Below, in pieces: positions 9,039-16,771 of a stretch of DNA of 64,000 nt (within the stretch, counting starts at the first letter, position 1; each line of letters begins with the position of its first letter). The DNA is from Nonomuraea endophytica (GTDB taxonomy: Bacteria > Actinomycetota > Actinomycetes > Streptosporangiales > Streptosporangiaceae). The stretch is from contig NZ_JACHIN010000016.1 of the NCBI RefSeq assembly GCF_014203235.1, forward strand, positions 124,001 to 188,000, in the 5' to 3' direction. A model generated the notes under the pieces. That model saw nothing but the letters and a program-made list of their open reading frames with translations. It ran no database searches and had not been told where the DNA came from. A program made the translations under genes and the position numbers.

Positions 9039-9707
9039 TCAGGGAGTAAGCCACCCCGGCGTGATCATGCCCGCCTCGTAGGCCAGCACCACGAGCTGGG
9101 CGCGGTCGCGCAGGCGCAGCTTGGTCATGATGCGGCTGACGTGCGTCTTCGCGGTCGCCGGGCTGAGCACCAGCTTCTCGGCGATCTCGTCGTTGGACAG
9201 GCCCGCGGCCACCAGCACCATCACCTCGCGCTCCCGCTCGGTCAGCGCGTTGAGCTCGGGACCCGGCTCGGGACGCTTGACCCGCCCGGCGAACTCGGCG
9301 ATCAACCGGCGTGTGACCGACGGCGCGATGAGCGCGTCACCCCTGGCCACGACCCTGACCGCGTGGATGAGCTCGGCCGGTTCCGTGTCCTTGACCAGGA
9401 AGCCGCTGGCGCCGGCCTTGAGCGCGCCGTAGACGTAGTCGTCCAGGTCGAACGTGGTCAGGATGATCACCTTCACGCCGTCCAGCCGGGGGTCGGAGAC
9501 GATCTGGCTGGTGGCCTCCAGGCCGTCGAGCTCGGGCATGCGGATGTCCATGAGCACGACGTCGGGGCGCAGCTCGCGGGCCTTGGCGACGGCGTGCGTG
9601 CCGTTCGCCGCCTCGCCGACCACCTCGATGTCGTCCTCGTCGGTCAGAATCGACCGGAACCCGGCCCTGACCAGGTTCTGGTCATCGGCGAGCAGTGCGC
9701 GGATCAT
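9039..9707 (-). CDS. NarL/FixJ-type response regulator
   Basis: A 222-residue two-domain regulator. The receiver domain has the acidic pocket (LADDQ) and the phospho-acceptor Asp54 in VLMDIRMP, with a conserved Lys in LVKDTEP. A C-terminal LuxR-type helix-turn-helix reads LTEREREVMVLVAAGLSNDEIAEKL. The start ATG overlaps the stop of the kinase gene by 4 bases (ATGA), so the pair is translationally coupled. Targets are unknown; the adjacent cyd operon is one possibility but no operator is visible. Confidence 0.93.
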   Translation of the reverse strand: MIRALLADDQNLVRAGFRSILTDEDDIEVVGEAANGTHAVAKARELRPDVVLMDIRMPELDGLEATSQIVSDPRLDGVKVIILTTFDLDDYVYGALKAGASGFLVKDTEPAELIHAVRVVARGDALIAPSVTRRLIAEFAGRVKRPEPGPELNALTEREREVMVLVAAGLSNDEIAEKLVLSPATAKTHVSRIMTKLRLRDRAQLVVLAYEAGMITPGWLTP

Positions 9708-10876
9708 CGCTTTCCGTCCTGTGCGTGAGTGTCCTGGGCGGAGCCGTTCCGCTGAGGTGGGGTGGTGATGGGGAGGGTGGCGACGACCGCGAAGCCGCGG
9801 CCTGGGCGGGGGCCGACGTCCAGGGTGCCGCCCAGTGCGGTGGCGCGCTCGCGCATGCCCTGCACGCCGAAGCCGCCGCCGTCTGTGTAGACGGCGCCCG
9901 GTCCGTCGTCCTCCACCTTGACCACGATGTTTCCGGAGGTGCGGGTGATGGTGAGGGTCGCCTGGTCTGTCCCGGAATGGCGGGTGACGTTGGTCAGCGA
10001 CTCCTGGATGATGCGGGTGGCGGCCAGATCCACCTGCGCGGGCAGCCCCGACACCTCGCCCGAGACCGTCGCCACCACCTTCAGCCCCGAACGTTTCACC
10101 AGCTCGTCAAGGCGGTCCAGGCTGTCGGCCGGGGCGGTGGGGGCCTGCTCGTCCACCTGCCGCAGGACCCCCAGCGTGGTTCTGAGCTGCCTGAGCGTGT
10201 CCTTGCTGGTGTCCTTGATCGTGCGCAGCGCGCTCTCGGCGTCCTCCGGCCGCTTCTTCAGCCCGTGGAGCGCCGCCCCGGCCTGCACGTTGATCAGGGA
10301 GATGTTGTGTCCCAGGACGTCGTGGAGCTCACGGGCGATGCGCAGGCGTTCCTCGGTCTCGCGGCGCCTGGCCTCTTCTTCCTTGGTGTGCTCGGCGTCG
10401 AGGGCGCGTTGCTCGGCCTCCTGCTGGAAGGCCCGCCGGTTCTTGGTCACCCCGCCGAACGCGATGGCCGCCACCACCCAGCCGCCGATCATCACGAACT
10501 GCGAGTCGTCCACGTGCCGGGACTCGCCCAGCTCCCCGATCCCCATCCCGAGCACGGAGGCGGCGCCGGTGGCTATCGCCGCGATCAGGTGCCCCTGGTC
10601 GGCCGCGCTGTACAGAGCGACCAGGAAGATCAGCAGCAGCGGGCCGTCGAGGCGGGCGTACGGATAGTAGAGCGCCGTGCACACCGCGGTCACCAGCAGC
10701 GCGGCCACCGGGAAGCGGCGCCGCAGCAGCAGGGCGCCGCAGGCGATCGCGGGCAGCACCAGGTCGAGCGCGTTGGGCGCCACCTCGGGACGCATGCGGC
10801 CGGTGAGCACGGTCCCCGCGATCAGCGCCGCGATCACCGCGATCGACGACCACGTACTCGGCTGCAACCTGGGCAT
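9704..10876 (-). CDS. Sensor histidine kinase (HisKA_3)
   Basis: A 390-residue membrane kinase partnered with the overlapping response regulator. Four or five N-terminal membrane helices (residues about 8-130) are followed by a coiled segment and the dimerisation/phospho-acceptor motif RIARELHDVLGHN near residue 185, then a HATPase domain with VEDDGPG and GFGVQGMRERA. The lack of a large extracytoplasmic domain suggests membrane or intracellular sensing. ATG at 10876 (MPRLQPST) is preferred because residues before it in longer frames are unlike protein and read into the promoter region. Confidence 0.92.
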   Translation of the reverse strand: MPRLQPSTWSSIAVIAALIAGTVLTGRMRPEVAPNALDLVLPAIACGALLLRRRFPVAALLVTAVCTALYYPYARLDGPLLLIFLVALYSAADQGHLIAAIATGAASVLGMGIGELGESRHVDDSQFVMIGGWVVAAIAFGGVTKNRRAFQQEAEQRALDAEHTKEEEARRRETEERLRIARELHDVLGHNISLINVQAGAALHGLKKRPEDAESALRTIKDTSKDTLRQLRTTLGVLRQVDEQAPTAPADSLDRLDELVKRSGLKVVATVSGEVSGLPAQVDLAATRIIQESLTNVTRHSGTDQATLTITRTSGNIVVKVEDDGPGAVYTDGGGFGVQGMRERATALGGTLDVGPRPGRGFAVVATLPITTPPQRNGSAQDTHAQDGKR

Positions 10877-10922
10877 ACGCCCATTGTGTACGGCTTCGCC
10901 GTCTGGTGGGTAAGTGAGGGGA

Positions 10923-11141
10923 ATGACCATCAAGGATGAACTCCAGCAGGTAGACGATGATCTGGCCAAGTTGCGCCAGACGGCGCTGGAACTGCGGGAG
11001 CAGATCGGGGACATGGGAGCGACCGACCAGGTCGAGCGCTCCCAGCTGCTGGAGATGGCCGACGGCCAGGACCGGCTGATCGTGGAACTGCAGGGACGAC
11101 GCGACGATCTCGCCCGCCGCCTGCAACAGGAGACAAGCTAG
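10923..11141 (+). CDS. Small coiled-coil protein
   Basis: A 72-residue, highly charged, Leu/Gln-rich protein with heptad-like spacing (IKDELQQVDDDLAKLRQ...LELREQ...LIVELQGRRDDLARRLQQE), most likely a short dimeric coiled coil. I know no function. ATG at 10923 gives the start MTIKDELQ; GTG at 10914 is an alternative, with GGTGGG before it. It is divergent from the histidine kinase, with 46 bases between the start codons. Twin hairpins lie downstream. Confidence 0.6.
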   Translation: MTIKDELQQVDDDLAKLRQTALELREQIGDMGATDQVERSQLLEMADGQDRLIVELQGRRDDLARRLQQETS

Positions 11142-11224
11142 AACGCCCACCACTCCACCAGCCCGGGACCAGCCCACCGGAAAACCGCCCCAGAGGCCGG
11201 GTAAGGGGGCAGCGCACGCCACAG

Positions 11225-11318
11225 GACCTGGCGGCAAGGCCAGGTCGGGGCAGCAGGCGGCGAGGGCTGGGGGAGCCAGGGCAGGGCATGCCGGAGGACC
11301 TGGCGGCAAGGCCAGGTC
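11225..11318. repeat. Two identical 22-base stem-loops in direct repeat
   Basis: GACCTGGC-GGCAAG-GCCAGGTC occurs at 11225-11246 and again, identical, at 11297-11318, 72 bases apart, inside a partly repeated G-rich stretch. Each is a perfect 8-bp stem with the same six-base loop. They lie between the convergent coiled-coil and desaturase genes (non-coding 11142-11426), so a bidirectional terminator or mRNA 3'-end role is plausible. Confidence 0.65.
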
Positions 11319-11426
11319 AGGGGCAGGAGGGGGCCGGGGGCGAGGTCAGGGCAGCAAGGGGAGGGGCGGCTGGGCTGGGGGTTGGCCCGCTTGTGGGAGC
11401 TGGGGCGGGCCGGTTCAGGGGGCGGG

Positions 11427-12458
11427 TTACGGGTGGACGGGGGCCTCGGCGTGGGGGTTGCGGAGGGGGGCGCCGACCTCGTGCAGGTGGCGGAGGGCCT
11501 GGCCGTAGGACTCGACGAGGCCGGTCGTCAGGTAGTCCACGCCGATCTCGGCGCAGTAGCGCTCGACGATGGGCTGGGCGTGCCGCAGGTTGACCGCCGG
11601 CATGTTCGGGAAGAGGTGGTGCTCGATCTGGTAGTTGAGCTGGCCGGTCGCGATGTCGGTGAACCAGCCGCCGTGGACGTTGCGGGAGGTCAGCACCTGC
11701 TTGCGCAGAAAGTCGAGCTTGTCGTCGCTGGTCAGGATCGGCATGCCCTTGTGGTTGGGGGCGAAGGTGCAGCCGAGGTAGATGCCGAAGACGCCCTGGT
11801 GGATCACGAGGAAGAGCAGGGCCTTGCCGACCGGCAGGATGGTGAAGATCAGGCCGAGGTACCAGGCGCAGTGGGCCAGGAGCAGCGTCAGCTCCATGGC
11901 GCGGTTGCGCATCCCGGGCTTGGTCAGCGCCTTGAAGCTGGCGATGTGGAGGTGCCAGGCCTCCAGCGTGAGCAGCGGAAAGAACCAGTAAGCCTGATAC
12001 TTCGCGATAAAACGGGGCAAGCCGCTGCTGCGTTCCACTTGCTCCGTCGACCAGACGATCACCGCGGGCGAGACGTCGGGATCGTGGTCCTCGTGGTTGG
12101 GGTTGGCGTGGTGCCGGTTGTGTTTGTCGGTCCACCACGCCCAGCCGAGGCCGACGCCGAGGTTGCCGATCAGCCGTCCGGCGATCTCGCTGGGCTTCCT
12201 GGTCCTGAACACCTGCCGGTGCCCCAGGTCATGGGCCAGGAACCCGATCTGGGTGAAGACCAGCGCGAGCAGGACGGCTACTCCCATCTGCCACCATGAG
12301 TCGCCGACCCAAACGAACAGGGCCCACCCGCCGAAAAAGGCGATGCCCACCAGGCTGCCCCGTACGGCGTAGTACACGAGTCGACGGTCGAGCAGACCGG
12401 CTTCCGTGATCTTGCGAGCCAAGCGCGCGAAGTCGCTTCCTCTGATCTCTGTAGTCAC
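11427..12458 (-). CDS. Membrane fatty acid desaturase
   Basis: A 343-residue di-iron desaturase that introduces a double bond into an acyl chain at the membrane. The three histidine boxes are HDLGH (76-80), HNRHH (113-117) and QIEHHLFP near residue 280; the Gln in the third box is the variant typical of front-end desaturases such as delta-6. Two hydrophobic hairpins lie near residues 30-70 and 190-235. No cytochrome b5 domain is fused, so it probably uses a separate ferredoxin. It is a single gene, with 146 bases upstream in which I see no clear feature. Regiospecificity cannot be read. Confidence 0.9.
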   Translation of the reverse strand: MTTEIRGSDFARLARKITEAGLLDRRLVYYAVRGSLVGIAFFGGWALFVWVGDSWWQMGVAVLLALVFTQIGFLAHDLGHRQVFRTRKPSEIAGRLIGNLGVGLGWAWWTDKHNRHHANPNHEDHDPDVSPAVIVWSTEQVERSSGLPRFIAKYQAYWFFPLLTLEAWHLHIASFKALTKPGMRNRAMELTLLLAHCAWYLGLIFTILPVGKALLFLVIHQGVFGIYLGCTFAPNHKGMPILTSDDKLDFLRKQVLTSRNVHGGWFTDIATGQLNYQIEHHLFPNMPAVNLRHAQPIVERYCAEIGVDYLTTGLVESYGQALRHLHEVGAPLRNPHAEAPVHP

Positions 12459-12604
12459 GCCCCAACAGTGTCCTATTCACGGCACATAGGGAAGATCATC
12501 GCCGGTCGGACCGTGTTTCCGCAGCTAGAGTTCCGATGCGCGCGCGTTGGCGGTCGTATGTTTTCGCGGCGGTGGCGGGTGAAATCGACCGGCCTGAGAC
12601 GGGG

Positions 12605-13810
12605 TCAGAGCTCATCGGCGCGGGCCAGGAGGGCGAGCCGTTCCGACTCGCTGTGGGTGCTCTCCGCGGCCTGCCGGAACAGTACGGCCGCGCGTTCCCG
12701 GTCGCCCGCGCGCGCCGTCAGGTCGGCCTCGGCCGCGACCAGCAGCGGGTAGTCGGCCAGCGCCCCTCCCGACCGCAGCCCGGCCAGCAGGGCCAGGCCA
12801 GCCTCCGGCCCGAAGGCGTATCCGTGCGCCACCGCCCGGTTGAGCTCGATGACCGGGCTCGGCCGCAGTCGTACCAGATCGTCATAGCAGGCGGCGATCA
12901 GCGGCCAGTCGGTCTCGTCGAGGGACGGGGCCGTGGCGTGGCAGGCGGCGATCCGGGCCTGCAGCGTGTAGGGGCCCTGGTGCCGGAGCCTGGACAGGAT
13001 GTCGGTGGCCTCGTGGATCGCGAGGTGGTCCCAGCGGGTGCGGTCCTGCCGGTCGAGGGGGACGAGGCGGCCTTCCCGGTCGCGGCGGACGGTGCGCCGC
13101 GAGTGCTGCAGGAGGAACAGCGCGAGCAGCGCCGCCGCCTCCGGTTGTTCCGGCATCAGGCCGGTCAGCAGCCGGGCCAGCCGGATCGCCTCCTCGGCGA
13201 AGGCCGGTTCCCCGTCGGCGTTGTAGCCCTGCGTGAACAGCAGGTAGAGCACCGCGAGCACTCCGGGCAGCCGCTCGCCCAACGCCGCCCCCGTGGGCAC
13301 CCGATAGGGGATGCCCGCCTCCGAGATCTTGGTCTTCGCCCTGGTCAGCCGTCTGGTCATGGTCGACTCGCCGACCAGGAAGGCCCGCGCGATGTCGCCC
13401 GTCGGCACCGCGCAGATCGTCCGCAGCGTCAGCGCCACCCGCGCCTCCAGCGCCAGCGCCGGATGGCAGCAGGTGAAGATCAGCCGCAACCGGTCGTCCA
13501 CGACCTCCTCCTGAGGCTCGTCGGTGGCGGCGGTCAGCGCGAGCACCGCCAGCTCCCGCAGCTTGCGGCGTTCGACGGTGGCCCGCCGCAGCACGTCCAG
13601 CGCGCGGTTGCGGGCCACCGTCATCAGCCAGCCGCCAGGATTGTCGGGTACGCCCTCACTGGGCCAGCGCCCCAACGCCATGGCCAGCGCCTCCTGCGCA
13701 CTGTCCTCGGCCAGAGTCCAGTCGCCGGTGATCCGGATCAGCGCCGCGACGATCCGCGGGTACGCCTCGACGGCGGCCTCCGAAGCGGCGCGAGCGGCGG
13801 CGTCGTCCAT
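12605..13810 (-). CDS. ECF RNA polymerase sigma factor, ECF42-type
   Basis: A 401-residue sigma factor with sigma-70 regions 2 and 4 (DWTLAEDSAQEALAMAL; LLRRATVERRKLRE; region 4 near ICAVPTGDIARAFLVGES) followed by a long C-terminal extension of the DUF6596 type (YLLFTQGYNADGEPAF, YDDLVRLRPSPVIELNRAVA). ECF42 factors are typically encoded with a DGPF-domain protein and no anti-sigma factor, as here: the start overlaps the stop of the DGPF gene (TGATG). ATG at 13810 is used because the longer in-frame extension runs through that gene. The C-terminal extension is thought to control activity in this group. Confidence 0.92.
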   Translation of the reverse strand: MDDAAARAASEAAVEAYPRIVAALIRITGDWTLAEDSAQEALAMALGRWPSEGVPDNPGGWLMTVARNRALDVLRRATVERRKLRELAVLALTAATDEPQEEVVDDRLRLIFTCCHPALALEARVALTLRTICAVPTGDIARAFLVGESTMTRRLTRAKTKISEAGIPYRVPTGAALGERLPGVLAVLYLLFTQGYNADGEPAFAEEAIRLARLLTGLMPEQPEAAALLALFLLQHSRRTVRRDREGRLVPLDRQDRTRWDHLAIHEATDILSRLRHQGPYTLQARIAACHATAPSLDETDWPLIAACYDDLVRLRPSPVIELNRAVAHGYAFGPEAGLALLAGLRSGGALADYPLLVAAEADLTARAGDRERAAVLFRQAAESTHSESERLALLARADEL

Positions 13811-14139
13811 CAGAGGTCGATCAGCGGCCGGATCTCCAGGCGGCCGTTGCGTGCCATCGGGTGGGCGCGGGCGACCTCGATCGCCTCGTCGAGATCGGCG
13901 CACTCCAGCAGGTCGAACCCGACGATGACCTCCTTGGTCTCGGCGAACGGCCCGTCGGAGACCAGCAGCTGCCCGTCGCGCACCCGCACGGTGGTCGCGC
14001 TGGCCGGCGGCGCGAGCGCGGAGCCGTCCAGGCGCCGTCCGGCCCCGTCGTTCTCCGCCACCCACACCTCGATGTCGGGCTCGGGGGTGGTGTCGGTGTC
14101 GGGCTCGGTGTCGCTGCAGACGAACATCATGTACTTCAT
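13810..14139 (-). CDS. DGPF/YCII-domain protein partnered with ECF42 sigma factor
   Basis: A 109-residue YCII-fold protein starting MKYMMFVCSD, with the eponymous motif DGPF at residues 62-65 followed by AETKE and a C-terminal IEVRP-type strand (LEIRPLIDL). Such proteins are the standard neighbours of ECF42 sigma factors and often occur in several copies; here there is one. Their biochemical role is unsettled. ATG at 14139 replaces a longer frame starting at 14199, whose extra residues are low quality. Confidence 0.9.
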   Translation of the reverse strand: MKYMMFVCSDTEPDTDTTPEPDIEVWVAENDGAGRRLDGSALAPPASATTVRVRDGQLLVSDGPFAETKEVIVGFDLLECADLDEAIEVARAHPMARNGRLEIRPLIDL

Positions 14140-14221
14140 CGTTGGCCTCCTTGGTGTGACTTCACCATGGTGACGATCGGCGGCAGCCGTACCGGACAAG
14201 GGGCGGGAAGATTCTCTTCTT

Positions 14222-15388
14222 TCACGCCGCGGCCTGCAGCCGGCGGTAGTGATGGGTGTCCCAGATGGCGACCACGATCAGGATGACCAGGGAGCCGGTG
14301 CTCAGGAGCAGCGGCGGCACGACGGGCACCAGGATGGCCAGCACGGCCAACACGCACAGCGCGCCGATCGCCGTCAGGCGGGGCAGCGAGAACGTCCCGA
14401 AGACGATGTACTTGAACCAGGTGTGACCGGCGAGGTAAAGGGCGGGCCCGCCCAGCGCCGTCAGCACGGTCACCACCTCGGCGTGGCCACCGGGATGGGC
14501 GATGACCAGTTCGTCGCCGACGGCCGAGACGATGATCCCGAGCACCATCGGGATGTGCGCGTAGGTATAGGCGGACCGGCCCAGCCTGCCCGGATCGTCG
14601 GAGGACTCGATGCGTTCGGCGGCCAGGTCGGCGGCCGTGTCGAAGTACACCCACCACATGGCGACGCTGCCCAGCAGGCAGATCGTGAACGCGGCCAGCG
14701 TCAGCGCGTCCGGCGTGGCCCGGGCCAGCGTGGCGCCGGTGACCAGGATCGACTCGCCGAGGGCGATGATGATGAACAGCTGGCACCGCTCGGCCATGTG
14801 CGCGCCGTTGATCTGCCAGTCGTGGGTGGACGAGCGGCCGATGACCGGGGTGGGGAAGCGGATCATCGGCGCGCCGTAGTCGAGCAGCAGCGCGATGATC
14901 CACAGCGCCACCTGGGCGGCCCCGCCCAGCCAGGCGCCGGTGATCCAGAACACCGCGGAGATCAGGAACCAGAAACAGACCCCGATGAAGACCTTCTGGA
15001 GCCGGTGGCCCGCGGTGGCCCAGATGACCACGGCCGTCCTGCCGCACTGGATCGCCACATAGGCCAGCGCGAACCACATCGCCCGGTCCCCGAACGCCTC
15101 GGGCACCGACGCGGCCATGATCAGGCTGGCCAGCATGAGCCCGGCGAGCATGATGCGGATGACCGGGTGGTTGGGGTCGCAGTAGTTGGTGGTCCACGTC
15201 GTGTACATCCAGGCCCACCACACCGCGAGCGTCAGGAACAGCGCCTGCGCGGCGCTGCCGAACGTCGGGTGGGCCAGCAGCAGGTGCGACAGCTGGGTGA
15301 TGGCGAAGACGAAGACGAGGTCGAAGAAGAGCTCGAAGGGGGCGACCCTGGGGCCCTCGGCGCCGTGGTTCCTGATGGCTCTCATCAC
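14222..15388 (-). CDS. Low temperature requirement A (LtrA) family membrane protein
   Basis: A 388-residue integral membrane protein with about ten helices. LtrA-family hallmarks include the N-terminal APFELFFDLVFVFAITQLSH and the central HDWQINGAHMAERCQLFIIIALGESI. LtrA was named from Listeria growth at low temperature; its transport or sensing role is not known. It is divergent from the FAD monooxygenase gene; the 96 bases between them contain three TGACAG repeats. Confidence 0.9.
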   Translation of the reverse strand: MMRAIRNHGAEGPRVAPFELFFDLVFVFAITQLSHLLLAHPTFGSAAQALFLTLAVWWAWMYTTWTTNYCDPNHPVIRIMLAGLMLASLIMAASVPEAFGDRAMWFALAYVAIQCGRTAVVIWATAGHRLQKVFIGVCFWFLISAVFWITGAWLGGAAQVALWIIALLLDYGAPMIRFPTPVIGRSSTHDWQINGAHMAERCQLFIIIALGESILVTGATLARATPDALTLAAFTICLLGSVAMWWVYFDTAADLAAERIESSDDPGRLGRSAYTYAHIPMVLGIIVSAVGDELVIAHPGGHAEVVTVLTALGGPALYLAGHTWFKYIVFGTFSLPRLTAIGALCVLAVLAILVPVVPPLLLSTGSLVILIVVAIWDTHHYRRLQAAA

Positions 15389-15434
15389 GGGCCTTCCACA
15401 GCAGTGAACAGCGGGAACATGCGGGACACCTTAG

Positions 15435-15461
15435 TGACAGCGGCTGACAGAGCCATGACAG
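15435..15461. promoter_or_regulatory. Three direct TGACAG repeats with helical-turn spacing
   Basis: TGACAG stands at 15435-15440, 15445-15450 and 15456-15461, start-to-start 10 and 11 bases, in the divergent gap between ltrA-like and FAD monooxygenase genes. SARP regulators bind direct repeats at about 11-bp spacing, and a SARP gene lies just beyond the monooxygenase. I see no convincing -10 box placed to match, so this is a candidate operator only. Confidence 0.4.
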
Positions 15462-15484
15462 AGGGCCGCGGGAGGGTGTCCGGC

Positions 15485-16771
15485 ATGAGAAACGTACTGA
15501 TCGTGGGCGCCGGGCCGACGGGACTGACCCTGGCCGTCGAGCTGGCCCGCCGCGGGCTGGACTTCCGCATCGTCGAGAAGTCGGCCGCCCATCCGGCCGG
15601 GGTGCGGGGGAAGGGGCTGCAGCCGCGGACCCTGGAGGTCTTCGACGATCTCGGGGTGGTCGAGGAGGTCCTGGCCAGCGGTTCCACCTATCCGCCGATC
15701 CGCAGCTGGGCCGATGGGGAGGTGGTCTGGGAGGGGCGGATGAGCGAGATCAGGCAGGCTTCGGCGGCGGTGCCGTACCCGAACCTGATCATGCAGCCGC
15801 AGTGGCGGACGGAGCGGATCCTGCGCGAGCGGCTGGCCCAGTTCGGGCACGAGGTCGAGCTGGGCACCGAGCTGGTCGGGTTCGAGCAGGACGAGGAGGG
15901 CGTGACGGCCACGCTGGGCGGGGGCGAGCGGGAGCGGTTCGGCTACCTGGTGGGCGCGGACGGGGGCAAGAGCTTCGTGCGAGGGCACCTCGGCGTCGGC
16001 TTCGCGGGGGAGACGTTCGACAGCGAGCGGATGCTGGTGGCCGACGTCCGCGCGAAAGGCATGGATGGCGAGCACTGGCATGTCTGGGGGGACATAACGA
16101 AGAAGGTGCTGAACTACAGCCTGTGCCCGATTCCCGGCACCGACGTCTTCCAGTTCACCGCGCCGGGCGCGACGGAGTTTCCCGAGATCGTCGAGGAGGT
16201 GCTCTGGCAGTCGGAGTACCGCGTCAACATCAGGATGGCCGAGCGCTTCCGCGTGGGCCGGGTGTTCCTGGCGGGCGACGCGGCACACGTGCACTCCCCG
16301 GCGGGCGGCCAGGGGCTCAACACCGGCGTCCAGGACGCCTACAACCTCGGCTGGAAGCTCGCCGTCGGCGACGACGCCCTGCTCGACACCTACGCGTTCG
16401 AGCGGATGGCCGTCGCCGAGCACGTGCTCGGGCTCAGCACCAGGCTGCTGCGCACCGGCGACCTCAAGCGCGACGAGGAGACCCAGCAGCTCAACCTGGC
16501 CTACCTCGACTCGCCGCTCTCGCGCGGGCCGCGCGGCGGCGAACGGTTCGGCGCGCTGTTCGAGGAGCAGCGCGGGCCGCACTTCCTGCTGCTCGCCAAC
16601 ACCAGTCAGGGGTACGGCGAAGCCGTCCGCGTCCACCCGCCCCAGGAGGGACAGGAAGGCGTGATCCTGGTCCGCCCCGATGGATACGTCGGCTATCACG
16701 GGGAGGAGAGCGGGCTCAGCGCGTACCTCTCGGGGTTCGGCATCGCCGCGCCCGCCGCCGCCTCCTCGTGA
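15485..16771 (+). CDS. FAD-dependent aromatic monooxygenase (PheA/TfdB type)
   Basis: A 428-residue class A flavoprotein monooxygenase. The N-terminal Rossmann motif GAGPTG (8-13), a DG-type motif in YLVGADGGKS near 160, and GDAAHVHSPAGGQGLNTG near 265 mark FAD and NAD(P)H binding. The short C-terminus lacks a full thioredoxin-like domain. Substrates are typically phenols or polyketide aromatics. GGAGGG at 15471-15476 fixes the ATG at 15485. The last 76 bases overlap the convergent SARP gene. It may serve secondary metabolism or aromatic breakdown. Confidence 0.9.
   Translation: MRNVLIVGAGPTGLTLAVELARRGLDFRIVEKSAAHPAGVRGKGLQPRTLEVFDDLGVVEEVLASGSTYPPIRSWADGEVVWEGRMSEIRQASAAVPYPNLIMQPQWRTERILRERLAQFGHEVELGTELVGFEQDEEGVTATLGGGERERFGYLVGADGGKSFVRGHLGVGFAGETFDSERMLVADVRAKGMDGEHWHVWGDITKKVLNYSLCPIPGTDVFQFTAPGATEFPEIVEEVLWQSEYRVNIRMAERFRVGRVFLAGDAAHVHSPAGGQGLNTGVQDAYNLGWKLAVGDDALLDTYAFERMAVAEHVLGLSTRLLRTGDLKRDEETQQLNLAYLDSPLSRGPRGGERFGALFEEQRGPHFLLLANTSQGYGEAVRVHPPQEGQEGVILVRPDGYVGYHGEESGLSAYLSGFGIAAPAAASS

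Noticed and set aside
9704..11014. A 436-residue start for the histidine kinase
   Set aside because: The extra residues are Ser-rich, read across the divergent promoter and overlap the small coiled-coil gene.
12605..14065. A 486-residue start for the ECF42 sigma factor
   Set aside because: The extra N-terminus reads through the DGPF gene in another frame; the TGATG overlap supports ATG at 13810.
14249..15484. A long N-terminal extension of the FAD monooxygenase
   Set aside because: It is antisense to the LtrA gene and has low-complexity composition; a strong ribosome site sets the start at 15485.
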